In this document: positions 25,572-34,879 of the stretch, piece after piece
Layout of the letters: the number at the start of each line of letters is the position of its first letter
How positions within the stretch are numbered: position 1 is the first letter of the stretch
Source: Yinghuangia sp045039925
Lineage (GTDB): Bacteria; Actinomycetota; Actinomycetes; Streptomycetales; Streptomycetaceae
DNA: 64,000 nucleotides
Direction of reading: 5' to 3'
NCBI GenBank assembly: GCA_045039925.1
Contig: CP108400.1
Coordinates: 62,001-126,000 of the forward strand
Translations under genes and position numbers: made by a program
The notes under the pieces: model-generated
Databases searched by the model: none
Told to the model about the DNA's origin: nothing
Seen by the model: the letters and a program-made list of their open reading frames with translations, nothing else

Positions 25572-28052
25572 TCAGACCAGCTTCGTCGTCGTGGTGAGCT
25601 GCGCGTCGGCGGCGTTGCGTCCGACCCGGATCCGGCAGGCCTCCGAAGGCGCGGTCCACGTGCCGGTTCCGGGGTTCCAGCGGGCCAGCGTGGCGGGCGG
25701 CACGTCGATCCGCACGGTGGAGGTGGTCCCCGCGGCCGTGTCGACGGCGGCGTAACCGACCAGGCGGGGCGGCTCGGGGGTGCCGAACAGCGTGCCGTCC
25801 TCGGGTTCGAGGTAGACCTGCACGATCTCGCGGCCGTCCCGGTCGCCGGTGTTGGCGAGCGTCACGTCGACCGTGAGTCCGCGCTTGGTGTCGCCGTCGA
25901 CGGCCAGGTCGTCGTAGCGCCAGTCGGTGTAGCCGAGGCCGTAGCCGAACGGGTAGGCAGGGACGGCATCGTGCTGTGCCCACAGGCGGTAGCCGATGGC
26001 GCCGGACTCGGGGTAGTCGTGTCCGCCGTCGATCACGGCCGTGGACAGGATCGGCACGTCGGCCTCGGCCGCCGGGAAGGTGGTGGGCAGCCGGCCGCCC
26101 GGCTCCGCGGCGCCGGTGAGCACGTCCGCGACCGCGTCGCCGCCTTCCTGGCCGGGCAGCCACGCCCACAGCACGGCGGCGACCTGGTCGCGCCAGGGCA
26201 TCAGGACCGGCGAGCCGGCGTTGACGACCACGATGGTGTTCGGGTTCGCGGCGGCGATCCGGGTGACGAGTTCGTCGCTGCGGCCGGGCAGCGCCAGGTC
26301 GGTACGGTCGAAGCCCTCGGACTCGATGTCGTCCGTCGTGCCGACGACCACGATCGCGACGTCGGCCGCGGAGGCGTCGGCGACCGCTTCGAGGAGTTCG
26401 TCGTCGTCGCTGCGCCGGGGCGGGGCCCAACCGAGGCCGAGCGAGGCGACGAACACTTCGTTGTCCGCTTCGTAGGCGAGTTCGATGTCGACCGGGACGC
26501 CGGCCCGGGCGTGGACCGTGACGCGTTCGAGCGGCGGCCGCATCAGGTGTTCCATGAGGTCGGTGTCCGGGACGGTCAGGTCGACGGTGCGGGTGTCCCC
26601 GTCCACGGTCAGTTCCAGGGTTCCTACGCCGAGGGCGTCGAGCAGGTGCGGTCCGTCGGCCGACGGGGTCACCCGGGCCTTGACGATGATCGTCTTGGTC
26701 CCCTGCGGGAACAAGCCGGGCCACAGGATGACGGTCGAGCCGGTACGCCGCTCGGTGCCGAGCACGGTCCCGTCGGCACCGCGGAACTCCAGGCCGACAC
26801 CCTGCTTCCCGGTGAGCGGGTCGGTCGTCGCGCAACGCGGCAGCCCGGGGAGCCGGCGGTGGGTGAACGCGCCTTCGCGGACCGTGAGTTCGACATCGCT
26901 GCCGAGTGCGGCGCGCAGGCCGTCGGCGATCTCCACGACGTGTTCGGGGAACACCCGGGCGCTGCCGCCGCCTTGCGCGGTTAGGCGCGCCGCGTTGGGG
27001 CCGATGAGGGCGATGCGGCGGGGCTGCGCGGGGTCGAGCGGCAGGATGCCGCCGCGGTTCTCCAGGAGCACCATCGCCCGTGCGGCGATGGCCCGGATCC
27101 GGGCCGGCGCGTCGTCGAGGACGGCCGTCGCGGCGGGCGGCGCCGTCTCGCCCAGGGCGCCGACGCGGGCGGCCAGCCGCAGGATGCGCAGGACCTTGTC
27201 GTCCAGGACCGCTTCCTCGACCCGGCCTTCGGCGATCGCCGCGCGGAGCGGCTCGCCCCACTCCGGGACCGGTCCCGGCATCGCGACGTCGGTGCCGCCG
27301 AGCACGGCCGCCTCGGTGGAGCGGACCGCCATCCAGTCCGACACCACGACCCCGTCGAAGCCCCATTCGTCCTTGAGGACGTCGTTCTGGAGCCGGCTGT
27401 TCTCGGTCATGGTGTGGCCGTTGACGCTGTTGTAGGCGGCCATCACCAGCCAGGCGCGGGCCTCGCGCACCGCGGCCTCGAACGGCGCGAGGTAGATCTC
27501 GCGCAGCCCGCGCTCGGCGACGCGCACGTCGTACGTCATCCGCTCGTTCTCGGAGTCGTTGGCCACGAAGTGCTTGACCGTCGCGGCGACCCCGTTCGCC
27601 TGCACGCCCCCGATGAAGGCGGTCGCCGTGCGCGCGGTCAGCAGCGGGTCCTCCGAGTAGCACTCGAAGTGCCGGCCGCCCAGCGGGCTGCGGTGCATGT
27701 TGACCGTCGGCGCGAGCAGGACATGGATGTCCTTGGCGCGGGCCTGGGCCCCGAGCAGCGTCCCCGCCTCGGCCGGGACGCGTGGGTCCCACGTGGCGGC
27801 CAGCGCGGTCGGGTTCGGGATCAGGACGGACGTGTCGCCCTCGTCGACGGTCTCCCCGCGGACCCCCACCGGGCCGTCGGACATGCGCAGCTTGCGCAGC
27901 CCTATGTGCGGCACTTCGGGCAGCGACCAGATGTCCTCGCCGGTGATCAGGCGCAGCTTGTCGTCGAGCGACAGCTTCGCGACCAGGTCCCGCAGCGAGG
28001 GCTCGGCCGAGTCCTCAGAAGGGACGTCAAGGGGTGTCTGGGCGTCGGTCAT
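25572..28052 (-). CDS. GH3 beta-glycosidase
   Basis: The 826-residue glycoside hydrolase family 3 protein starts at the ATG at 28052 (GGAG, 5-nt spacing). The N-terminal TIM-like domain has KHFVANDSENER (residues 160-171) and the nucleophile D239 in VVVSDWMAV. A second alpha/beta domain (VLLENRGGILPL) follows, with an inserted PA14-like segment at about 400-520, and a C-terminal fibronectin type III-like domain. This is the layout of cytoplasmic bacterial beta-glucosidases; PA14 inserts shape the substrate entrance. No signal peptide is seen. It heads an operon with an esterase and a sulfatase and is divergent from sulfatase 2. The exact sugar is not predictable. Confidence 0.92.
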   Translation of the reverse strand: MTDAQTPLDVPSEDSAEPSLRDLVAKLSLDDKLRLITGEDIWSLPEVPHIGLRKLRMSDGPVGVRGETVDEGDTSVLIPNPTALAATWDPRVPAEAGTLLGAQARAKDIHVLLAPTVNMHRSPLGGRHFECYSEDPLLTARTATAFIGGVQANGVAATVKHFVANDSENERMTYDVRVAERGLREIYLAPFEAAVREARAWLVMAAYNSVNGHTMTENSRLQNDVLKDEWGFDGVVVSDWMAVRSTEAAVLGGTDVAMPGPVPEWGEPLRAAIAEGRVEEAVLDDKVLRILRLAARVGALGETAPPAATAVLDDAPARIRAIAARAMVLLENRGGILPLDPAQPRRIALIGPNAARLTAQGGGSARVFPEHVVEIADGLRAALGSDVELTVREGAFTHRRLPGLPRCATTDPLTGKQGVGLEFRGADGTVLGTERRTGSTVILWPGLFPQGTKTIIVKARVTPSADGPHLLDALGVGTLELTVDGDTRTVDLTVPDTDLMEHLMRPPLERVTVHARAGVPVDIELAYEADNEVFVASLGLGWAPPRRSDDDELLEAVADASAADVAIVVVGTTDDIESEGFDRTDLALPGRSDELVTRIAAANPNTIVVVNAGSPVLMPWRDQVAAVLWAWLPGQEGGDAVADVLTGAAEPGGRLPTTFPAAEADVPILSTAVIDGGHDYPESGAIGYRLWAQHDAVPAYPFGYGLGYTDWRYDDLAVDGDTKRGLTVDVTLANTGDRDGREIVQVYLEPEDGTLFGTPEPPRLVGYAAVDTAAGTTSTVRIDVPPATLARWNPGTGTWTAPSEACRIRVGRNAADAQLTTTTKLV

Positions 28053-28281
28053 GTCCGCTCCGGAGGTGTGCTGGTGGTCACGGCAAGCTACGATCTACTA
28101 GATGCAGAAGAATGTATGAAGGAAAGAATCTGAAGGATATTTGCGCGTGTCAAGTGGCAGCTCTTCCGAACCAGCAATGTTCTGGCATATATAGATGGCA
28201 GGTCACTGGGGCGGGCACTCGGACGCCGCGCCCCCGCGGTGCCACCGCGCCGGACCGCCAGATCCCCGAGGAGCACCACGC
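28053..28281. promoter_or_regulatory. Divergent promoter region, AT-rich
   Basis: A 229-bp gap separates GH3 (-) from sulfatase 2 (+) and is strikingly AT-rich for this genome. It contains GGCATATATAG at 28184-28194, similar to the AT-rich element at about 21343. No perfect long palindrome was found by eye. It is probably the control region for both halves of the degradation genes. Confidence 0.5.
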
Positions 28282-30096
28282 ATGAAAGCCGTCATGGTCA
28301 TGTTCGACAGCCTCAACCGGCGCTACCTGCCGCCGTACGGCGCCGCGGCGTGGATCCACGCCCCGAACTTCGCGCGGCTGGCCGAGCGGACGGCGACGTT
28401 CGAGAACTGCTACGCGGGCTCGATGCCGTGCATGCCGGCCCGCCGGGAACTGCACACCGGCCGCTACAACTTCCTGCACCGCAGCTGGGGCCCGCTGGAG
28501 CCGTTCGACGACTCCTGCCCGCAGATGCTCGGCGATGCGGGCGTCTACACCCACCTGGCCACCGACCACCAGCACTACTGGGAGGACGGCGGCGCGACGT
28601 ACCACAACCGCTACCGCACCTACGAGTTCTTCCGCGGTCAGGAAGGCGACTTCTGGAAGGGGCATGTCGCCGACCCGGAGATCCCGGAGAGCCTCAAGAC
28701 GATGCGCAGTGACGCCTGGCGCCAGGACTGGATCAACCGCACCTACATGACCCGCGAGGAGGACCAGCCGCAGACGCTGACCTTCGACGCCGGTCTGGAG
28801 TTCATCGCCACCAACCGCACCGAGGACAACTGGTTCGTGCAGATCGAGACGTTCGACCCGCACGAACCGTTCTTCAGCCAGCAGAGCTACAAGGACCTGT
28901 ACAAGCACGACTACGACGGCCCGCAGTACGACTGGCCCGACTACCGCATGGTCCTGGAGACCCCCGAACAGGTCGAACACGTACGCCGCGAGTACGCCGC
29001 GCTGCTGTCCATGTGCGACCGCAACCTCGGCCGCGTCCTGGACGCCATGGACGAACACAACCTGTGGGACGACACGATGCTCATCGTCTGCACCGACCAC
29101 GGCTTCCTGCTCGGCGAGAAGGGCTGGTGGGGCAAGAACGTCCAGCCTTGGTACGACGAGACCATCCACACCCCGCTGTTCATATGGGACCCCCGCAGCC
29201 GCGTCGCCGGCGAACGCCGCGACGCCCTCGTCCAGACCATCGACCTCGGCCCGACGCTCCTGGAGTTCTTCGGCGTCGACCGCACCCCCGACATGATCGG
29301 CGTCCCGCTGCGCGCCACCGTCGCCGACGACACACCGGTGCGCGAGGCCGGCATCTTCGGCGCCTTCGGCGGCCACGTCTCCGTCACCGACGGCCGCTAC
29401 GTCTACATGCGCGCCTGCGTCGATGCCACCAACACCCCGCTTTCCGAGCACACACTGATGCCCACCCATATGCGCGGCCTGTTCACCGTCGAGGAACTGC
29501 GCGGTGCCGAACTCGTCCCCGGCGGCACCTACGCCTTCACCAAAGGCACACCGGTGCTCAAGACACCCGGCTTCGCCCTCTCCCCCGCGCAGTTCGGCAC
29601 GTTGCTCTTCGACCTGCACACCGACCCCGAGCAAGAGTCCCCGCTCGTCGACGACGAGATCGAACTGCGCATGGCGAACCTGCTCGCCGAGGCCATGCGC
29701 GCCGCCGACGCACCCGCCGAGCAGTACCGGCGCCTCGGCCTGCCGCCGGTCGGCCCCGTGGGCACCGAAAGCCTCCTCGTCCGGACGCAGCGCGACGCGG
29801 CCGCGCAGGAGAAGCCGCTCGACCCGGCGGAATTCCCCGAGGGACCGCGCAGCGTGCACACCCCGATCCGCGACCTGGTGACCGACGCGGCCGCCGAACA
29901 GGTGCTGCGCGACGCGGGGCTCGGCCGGGTACTGGACGGCGGCCTGATCCGCATGATCGGCGACGCCACCCTGCTCCAACTCGCGCAACTCGCCGGCGGG
30001 CTGCTGCCTCCCAGCGCCGTTCGCGCAGTCGCCGCCGCACTCGCGGCACTGCCCGACAACGCGGCCACCCCGGCACCCGCAGGGAGGCCCGCATGA
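28282..30096 (+). CDS. Type I sulfatase 2 (CMPAR)
   Basis: The 604-residue sulfatase starts at the ATG at 28282 with GAGGAG 8 nt upstream; an earlier in-frame ATG at 28195 lies in the promoter. Metal-binding VMFDSLNRRYLPPYG is followed by CMPARRELHTGR, a C-x-P-A-R variant of the C-x-P-S-R formylglycine motif. Further ligands are in CTDHGFLLGEKG. No export signal is seen. It is only distantly related to sulfatase 1, so the two likely remove sulfate from different positions or products. It is divergent from GH3 and convergent with PadR, separated by a strong terminator. Confidence 0.92.
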   Translation: MKAVMVMFDSLNRRYLPPYGAAAWIHAPNFARLAERTATFENCYAGSMPCMPARRELHTGRYNFLHRSWGPLEPFDDSCPQMLGDAGVYTHLATDHQHYWEDGGATYHNRYRTYEFFRGQEGDFWKGHVADPEIPESLKTMRSDAWRQDWINRTYMTREEDQPQTLTFDAGLEFIATNRTEDNWFVQIETFDPHEPFFSQQSYKDLYKHDYDGPQYDWPDYRMVLETPEQVEHVRREYAALLSMCDRNLGRVLDAMDEHNLWDDTMLIVCTDHGFLLGEKGWWGKNVQPWYDETIHTPLFIWDPRSRVAGERRDALVQTIDLGPTLLEFFGVDRTPDMIGVPLRATVADDTPVREAGIFGAFGGHVSVTDGRYVYMRACVDATNTPLSEHTLMPTHMRGLFTVEELRGAELVPGGTYAFTKGTPVLKTPGFALSPAQFGTLLFDLHTDPEQESPLVDDEIELRMANLLAEAMRAADAPAEQYRRLGLPPVGPVGTESLLVRTQRDAAAQEKPLDPAEFPEGPRSVHTPIRDLVTDAAAEQVLRDAGLGRVLDGGLIRMIGDATLLQLAQLAGGLLPPSAVRAVAAALAALPDNAATPAPAGRPA

Positions 30097-30153
30097 ATCG
30101 GGGCTTCACAGGCGGGTGATCGCCTCCGAGTGCGGGAACCCAGAGAGGTGAAC

Positions 30154-30193
30154 GCCTGCGGCTGGTCCGTCCTGGGACGGACCAGCCGCAGGC
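30154..30193. terminator. Bidirectional hairpin terminator
   Basis: Near-perfect arms of about 18 bp (core CTGCGGCTGGTCCGTCC and its complement) lie between the convergent sulfatase 2 (+) and PadR (-) genes. Confidence 0.8.
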
Positions 30194-30194
30194 G

Positions 30195-30779
30195 CTACGC
30201 CGACTCCTTCGGCTGCGCGAACATGTGGTGCTCCAGCCTTTGCAGCGTCAGCTTCAGCCAGGCGATGTAGCCGGCCGTGGAGGCGAAGCCCCGCTCGTGG
30301 GCCAGCAGGTGGACTGCGTGCGCCCATTCCGGGTTCAGCTCCGGCAGCTCCGGGTCGTACGGGGTGTCCAGCCCGACCGACCCGTCCGGGCTGACGTGCG
30401 CCATGCGGTACTCCAGCTCGGTGCGCACCAGAGAGACCGCGATGTCCCGGTCCAGTTGTCCGCCGAAGACGAACCGGATCAGGAAGTCGGCGTCTTCAGG
30501 GCGCGGCGACGGTTCGTACGGCGACCGCGCCCACTCCCACAGCGCCTCACGCCCGAGGTCGGTCATCCGGTAGACCTTCGCGTCCGGGCCGCCCTCGCGC
30601 GGGTCGACGTCGAACTCGACCCAGCCGCGCTCGACGAGTTTGGCCAGGCGGCGGTAGATCTGCGGGAGCTGGACGCCGTAGCCGATGTACTTCAGCGGCC
30701 CGTCCATCCACTTGCGCAGGTCGTAGCCGGAGAACCGGCGCATGGCCAGCAGCCCGAGGATCACGAAGTCGAGTTGCAT
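30195..30779 (-). CDS. PadR-family transcriptional regulator
   Basis: The 194-residue protein has an N-terminal winged helix of the PadR type (MQLDFVILGLLAMRRFSGYDLRKWM, IYRRLAKLVERGWVEFD, YRMTDLGREAL) and a C-terminal helical dimerisation domain (YIAWLKLTLQRLEHHM). PadR proteins usually repress nearby genes until a small molecule, often aromatic, binds. It follows the formylglycine-generating enzyme gene by 78 bp on the same strand. Candidate operators are ATGT-N8-ACAT at 21273 and GCATATGTAC at 31841. Control of the sulfatase/glycosidase island is inferred. Confidence 0.88.
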   Translation of the reverse strand: MQLDFVILGLLAMRRFSGYDLRKWMDGPLKYIGYGVQLPQIYRRLAKLVERGWVEFDVDPREGGPDAKVYRMTDLGREALWEWARSPYEPSPRPEDADFLIRFVFGGQLDRDIAVSLVRTELEYRMAHVSPDGSVGLDTPYDPELPELNPEWAHAVHLLAHERGFASTAGYIAWLKLTLQRLEHHMFAQPKESA

Positions 30780-30857
30780 GACCGTCCTTGGTGAGTGGAT
30801 GAACCAGCTGTCGCAGGCAAGTGTGGGGGAAAATCCGGGGCACAGGTGCGCAGGGCG

Positions 30858-31817
30858 TCAGGACGACGTGGGCAGGCCGCGTACACAGCGGAACCCGGCG
30901 TTGCCGCTGGAGCTGTCGGGCGTGTTCGCGGTGCGCGCGGCGACGCGGTAGCGGTTGCAGTACGAGTCGTGGCACAGATACGAGCCGCCGCGCATGACCT
31001 TGTCGTGCCCGCTCCCCGGACCGGCCGGATTCGTCGTACTGCGGGACGCGTGGTCGACCGACCACCAGTCCGCGCACCACTCCCACACGTTCCCGGACAC
31101 GTTGTACAGCCCGAACCCGTTCGCCTCGAACGCGTCCACCGGAGCCGTCCCGCGATGCCCGTCCGCCGCGGTGTTCTTGGTCGGGAACGTGCCGCGCCAG
31201 ATGTTGCAGGTGTACGCGCCGCCCGGCTCCAGCTCGTCGCCCCACGGGTAGCGGCGCTGTTCCAGGCCGCCGCGCGCGGCGTACTCCCACTCCGCTTCCG
31301 TCGGCAGGCGGCCGCCCGCCCAGTGGCAGTACGCCTGCGCGTCATGCCAGGTCACGTGGACGACGGGGTGGTCCTCGCGCCCGTCGAGTGAACTGCCGTG
31401 GCCTTCGGGCCGGTCCCAACGGGCGCCCTGCACGCCGCACCACCAGGGCGCGCGCTCAGGGCGGGGCGCGCCACGGCGGAGCGCCCCCGGGAGGAAGGAC
31501 GCGAAGACGTACGACCAGCCGATCTGTTCCGCTTCGGTCACGTAGCCGGTGGCCTCGACGAACCGTGCGAAGCGGGCGTTGGACACAGCATGGGCGTCGA
31601 TATGGAACGCGCCCACTTGCACCCGGCGCACTGGGCCCTCGCCGTCGGACGCGAAGCCCTCAGCGTCGTCCGTCCCCATGAGGAACTCGCCGCCGGGCAG
31701 CAGTACCATGCCGTCCAACGACGCATCCTGGCGCGGCTCGGGCAGGCGCAGCGCCACCGGTGCCGATCCGCCGCGTGCGGGCATGCAGCAGCTCGGGGGC
31801 TCTTCGGCTGACGGCAT
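30858..31817 (-). CDS. Formylglycine-generating enzyme (sulfatase activator)
   Basis: The 319-residue FGE-sulfatase-domain protein oxidises the sulfatase active-site Cys to formylglycine. Signatures are MVLLPGGEFLMGTD, PVVHVTWHDAQAYCHWAGGRLPTEAEWEYAARGG, SGNVWEWCADWW, and a C-terminal segment KVMRGGSYLCHDSYCNRYRVAAR holding the paired cysteines that bind Cu(I) in known FGEs, with GFRCV near the end. The start is set at the ATG at 31817 (AAGGAG, 7 nt) because the upstream ATG at 31844 lies within an operator-like element. It is encoded with two Cys-type sulfatases, its evident substrates. Confidence 0.92.
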   Translation of the reverse strand: MPSAEEPPSCCMPARGGSAPVALRLPEPRQDASLDGMVLLPGGEFLMGTDDAEGFASDGEGPVRRVQVGAFHIDAHAVSNARFARFVEATGYVTEAEQIGWSYVFASFLPGALRRGAPRPERAPWWCGVQGARWDRPEGHGSSLDGREDHPVVHVTWHDAQAYCHWAGGRLPTEAEWEYAARGGLEQRRYPWGDELEPGGAYTCNIWRGTFPTKNTAADGHRGTAPVDAFEANGFGLYNVSGNVWEWCADWWSVDHASRSTTNPAGPGSGHDKVMRGGSYLCHDSYCNRYRVAARTANTPDSSSGNAGFRCVRGLPTSS

Positions 31818-31840
31818 CGAAACGCTCCTTCGACTCACAT

Positions 31841-31850
31841 GCATATGTAC
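31841..31850 (-). promoter_or_regulatory. GCATATGTAC element upstream of FGE gene
   Basis: It is identical to 21269-21278 in the esterase/binding-protein promoter and sits 24 bp before the FGE start, preceded by ACAT. It is a candidate PadR autoregulatory site. The match is short, so confidence is modest. Confidence 0.35.
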
Positions 31851-31917
31851 CCAGGCACCTAATCACGCCCGAGTCGACCGCGCCACGGCGGGACCTTTCG
31901 CTGGTCCGGTCCGAAGT

Positions 31918-31952
31918 GCGGTGCGGCAGTCCCCCGGCGACTGCCGCACCGC
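31918..31952 (-). terminator. Hairpin terminator after LivHMG gene
   Basis: Perfect 13-bp arms GCGGTGCGGCAGT and ACTGCCGCACCGC with a 9-nt loop lie 27 bp after the transporter stop. They separate the transporter operon from the FGE-PadR unit. Confidence 0.75.
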
Positions 31953-31978
31953 TTTCGCGGGTGTGCTGCTCCCGCGAG

Positions 31979-34876
31979 CTAATCCCCGCTTCCGGGGTCG
32001 TACGTCGCTGCCGTGGCCGCGACAGTGCCGTGCGGTGCAGCGCGGCGCGCCCCTGCGTGGGACCGCGGCTCGTCGGCGGTGTCGCTGCGGTTGATGGCGC
32101 GTTCGTCGGTGCCGAGGTAGCTGGCGATCACCTTGGGGTCGTTGCGGACCTCGTCGGGGGTTCCCGCGGCGATGACGCGGCCGGTTTCCAGGCAGTAGAC
32201 GCGGTCGCTGATGCCCATGATCAGCGGCATGTCGTGCTCGATGACCAGCATCGAGGCGCCGAGTTCGCGGCGGATCTCCTGGATGAGCGGCCCGAACGCC
32301 TCGGTCTCGCGCTGCGCGACACCGGCAGTGGGCTCGTCCAGGCACAGCACCCGGGCGTCGAGAGCCAGGAGTCCGGCGAGTTCGACGATCCGGCGGGTGC
32401 CGGTGGACAGGTCGCCGATGAACGCGTTCGCATAGCGGCCGAGCCCGAGGAAGTCGATCAGGTCACCGGCCTCGGACTTCTTGGCGTGCTCCCCCTTGAC
32501 CGACTTGGGCAGCCACAGTGCCGCGGACAGCAAACCGGTCCGGCCTCGCGCCTCCAGGGCGATCTGCACGGTCTCCGCGACGGTGAGCTCGGGGAAGAGC
32601 GTCGCCGCCTGGAAAGTGCGGCCGAAGCCGAGGGCCGCGCGGCGTGCGGGGGCCATCCCGGTCACGTCGCGGCCCAACAGTTCGACGGTCCCCGTGGCGG
32701 GGACGAACCCCCCGATGGCGTTCATCATGGTCGACTTGCCGGCGCCGTTCGTGCCGATCAGGCCGACGATCTCGTTCGCGTCGACGTGGATCGACACGCC
32801 GTCCACTGCGGTGACGCCGCCGAACCGCACCCGAATCTCCGCGGTCTTGAGGACGGGGCGGTCTGCGGGCAGCGGTGCGCGCCCGGCGCGGGCCGGGGCC
32901 TTCGGCAGCGCCGCGGCAGTCTTGACAGGCGCCGGCCCCATGCGCCCTTCCGCCCAGGACAGTAGGGCGTCGCGGGCGCTGTACCCGATCTGCACCAGCC
33001 CGCCGGGGAAGTACAGGAGCAGCAACAGCAGTCCGACGCTGGACGCCAGCAGCGGCACGATCGAGTTGCCGGGGAAGAAGGTGGGCAGGCCGATCACCCA
33101 CAGCGCGCCGAGAACCGGCCCGCTGGTCGAGCCGAGGCCGCCGATGACGACGACGGAGACCAGCATGAGGGAGTCTTCGCTGCGGAAGTACGCGTCGCCG
33201 TACGGCACGGTCTGCAGGGCTCCGGCCAGGAGCGACCCGCCCAGCCCGGCGATCCCGCCGGCCAGCGCGAACGCGCGCAGTTTCACGCGGGTCGGCTGGA
33301 CGGTGTACGCCGCCGCGGTCGCCGGGTTGTCGCGCACGCCGATGGTGGTGCGGCCCACCCCGGTGCGCCGCAGCCGCCCCGTGACGGCGAGGACCACCGC
33401 GAGGACCACCAACACCACGTAGTAGTAGGAGCGTTGCGAGGTGACGTCGATGCCGAAGACGTCCGTGCGGGGGAAGGACGCGGTGGTCCGGGTCGGGCTG
33501 TCGTGGAAGACATCCTGGGTGTAGACCCATTGCTCGCACGCGACCGCGAACGCGACGGTGGAGACCGCCAGCAGCAGCCCGCGGACGCGCAGCGCGCCGA
33601 CGCCGATCACGGCCGCGAGCGCGGCAGTGACCAGCGACGCGACGGCCACTGCGGTAGGGAAGGTGAGCCGTTCGACGACGAGGATCTTGCCGCCGCCGAT
33701 GTCGAGGCGCATGCCGCGGTTCAGCGTCGCGGCGGTAAGGGCGCCGATGCCGGCGAACGCCATCTGGCCGAGGGAGAGTTGGCCGGCCCAGCCGGTGAGT
33801 ACGGTGACCGATGCGGCGCAGATCGCGTACGCCAGGATGACCGTGTAGAGCAGGTGCCGCGAGGGCTGCGTGACGATCAGAGGGACGACGACCGCGACGA
33901 GCCCGAGGAAGACCAGGGTGAACCGCTCCAGGTTGCGAACCCACCACACCCCCTGCAGCCGCTCGGGGATCGGCCGCACCTTCGGCGCGAACGAGAACGT
34001 CGACACCTCCGTGTCCCGGCCGCGCCCGGCGACGAACACGGCCGCCAGCACCAGCAGGAAGACCACCAGGTCGGTCAGGCCGGGCTGGTCGAGCCAGTTG
34101 AACTGGACGACCGACTCCAGCAGTCCGAGACCGACGCCGGCCAGGAGGGCGATGCGGAACGAGGCCATCCGGGCAATCACCGCGGCCGCGAGCGCGCGCA
34201 TGAGGGTGGTCATGCCGAGGACCGCCGGGGAGCTGACCGACCCGGTGCGGCCGGAGATCAGGATGAGGCAGACGGTGGCGATGAGCCCGGCGATCGTCCA
34301 TACGGCGGTGGACACGGCCTTCGGGCTGATGCCGTTGAGCCGCGCGAGGTCCGGGTTGTCCGCGGAAGCCTTGACGGTCTTGCCGAGCCGCGTGCGGCCC
34401 AGGAACCACGTCAGGGCGAGCGCCACGAGCGGCACGACGACGAGGACCGCGACCTGGGTGGCGGTCACCTCGACCCCGGACGGATGCCACTTGCCGGTGG
34501 ACCACACCGGGTAGGTCCTGCCCGCGTCGACTTCCGGATATGAGGCGACGATGACCAGCGCAAGCTGCGAGACGCCGATGGTGGCGACCAACAGGATGAC
34601 GCGCGGCGCGGTGAACAGCCGCCGCACGACGACCAGGTCGACCACGGCACCAAAGGCCGCACCGGCGAGCAGGGATATCGCCAGGGCGATCCAGAACGGG
34701 ACGCCATAGCGGATGTTGAGCAGCGCGAACAGTGCGGAGCCGACCAGGCCCATGTTCGCGACAGCGAAGTTCACGATGCGGGTGGAGCGGTGGACGAGGA
34801 CGATGCCCATCGCGAGCAGGCCGATGACCAGGCCGTTGACCAGGCCGTCGAAGGCGAGTTGGCGCGTCAGGGTCAT
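31979..34876 (-). CDS. Fused branched-chain-type ABC transporter: LivH-LivM permeases plus LivG ATPase
   Basis: One 965-residue chain joins three normally separate subunits. Residues about 1-300 are a LivH-like permease (LAFDGLVNGLVIGLLAMGI), about 320-640 a LivM-like permease (GWAGQLSLGQMAFAGIGA), and about 670-920 a LivG-like ATPase with Walker A GTNGAGKST, Walker B VLCLDEPTAG and VIEHDM. The signature reads LSTGTRRIVE instead of LSGGQ, a change tolerated in LivG-type subunits. The ATG at 34876 is 3 nt after the stop of the MFS-LivF gene, so the pair is translationally coupled. With the binding lipoproteins it should form a HAAT-class importer. Permease-ATPase fusions of this class are known in actinobacteria; the triple fusion is less common. 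Confidence 0.92.
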   Translation of the reverse strand: MTLTRQLAFDGLVNGLVIGLLAMGIVLVHRSTRIVNFAVANMGLVGSALFALLNIRYGVPFWIALAISLLAGAAFGAVVDLVVVRRLFTAPRVILLVATIGVSQLALVIVASYPEVDAGRTYPVWSTGKWHPSGVEVTATQVAVLVVVPLVALALTWFLGRTRLGKTVKASADNPDLARLNGISPKAVSTAVWTIAGLIATVCLILISGRTGSVSSPAVLGMTTLMRALAAAVIARMASFRIALLAGVGLGLLESVVQFNWLDQPGLTDLVVFLLVLAAVFVAGRGRDTEVSTFSFAPKVRPIPERLQGVWWVRNLERFTLVFLGLVAVVVPLIVTQPSRHLLYTVILAYAICAASVTVLTGWAGQLSLGQMAFAGIGALTAATLNRGMRLDIGGGKILVVERLTFPTAVAVASLVTAALAAVIGVGALRVRGLLLAVSTVAFAVACEQWVYTQDVFHDSPTRTTASFPRTDVFGIDVTSQRSYYYVVLVVLAVVLAVTGRLRRTGVGRTTIGVRDNPATAAAYTVQPTRVKLRAFALAGGIAGLGGSLLAGALQTVPYGDAYFRSEDSLMLVSVVVIGGLGSTSGPVLGALWVIGLPTFFPGNSIVPLLASSVGLLLLLLYFPGGLVQIGYSARDALLSWAEGRMGPAPVKTAAALPKAPARAGRAPLPADRPVLKTAEIRVRFGGVTAVDGVSIHVDANEIVGLIGTNGAGKSTMMNAIGGFVPATGTVELLGRDVTGMAPARRAALGFGRTFQAATLFPELTVAETVQIALEARGRTGLLSAALWLPKSVKGEHAKKSEAGDLIDFLGLGRYANAFIGDLSTGTRRIVELAGLLALDARVLCLDEPTAGVAQRETEAFGPLIQEIRRELGASMLVIEHDMPLIMGISDRVYCLETGRVIAAGTPDEVRNDPKVIASYLGTDERAINRSDTADEPRSHAGARRAAPHGTVAATAATYDPGSGD

Positions 34877-34879
34877 GGC

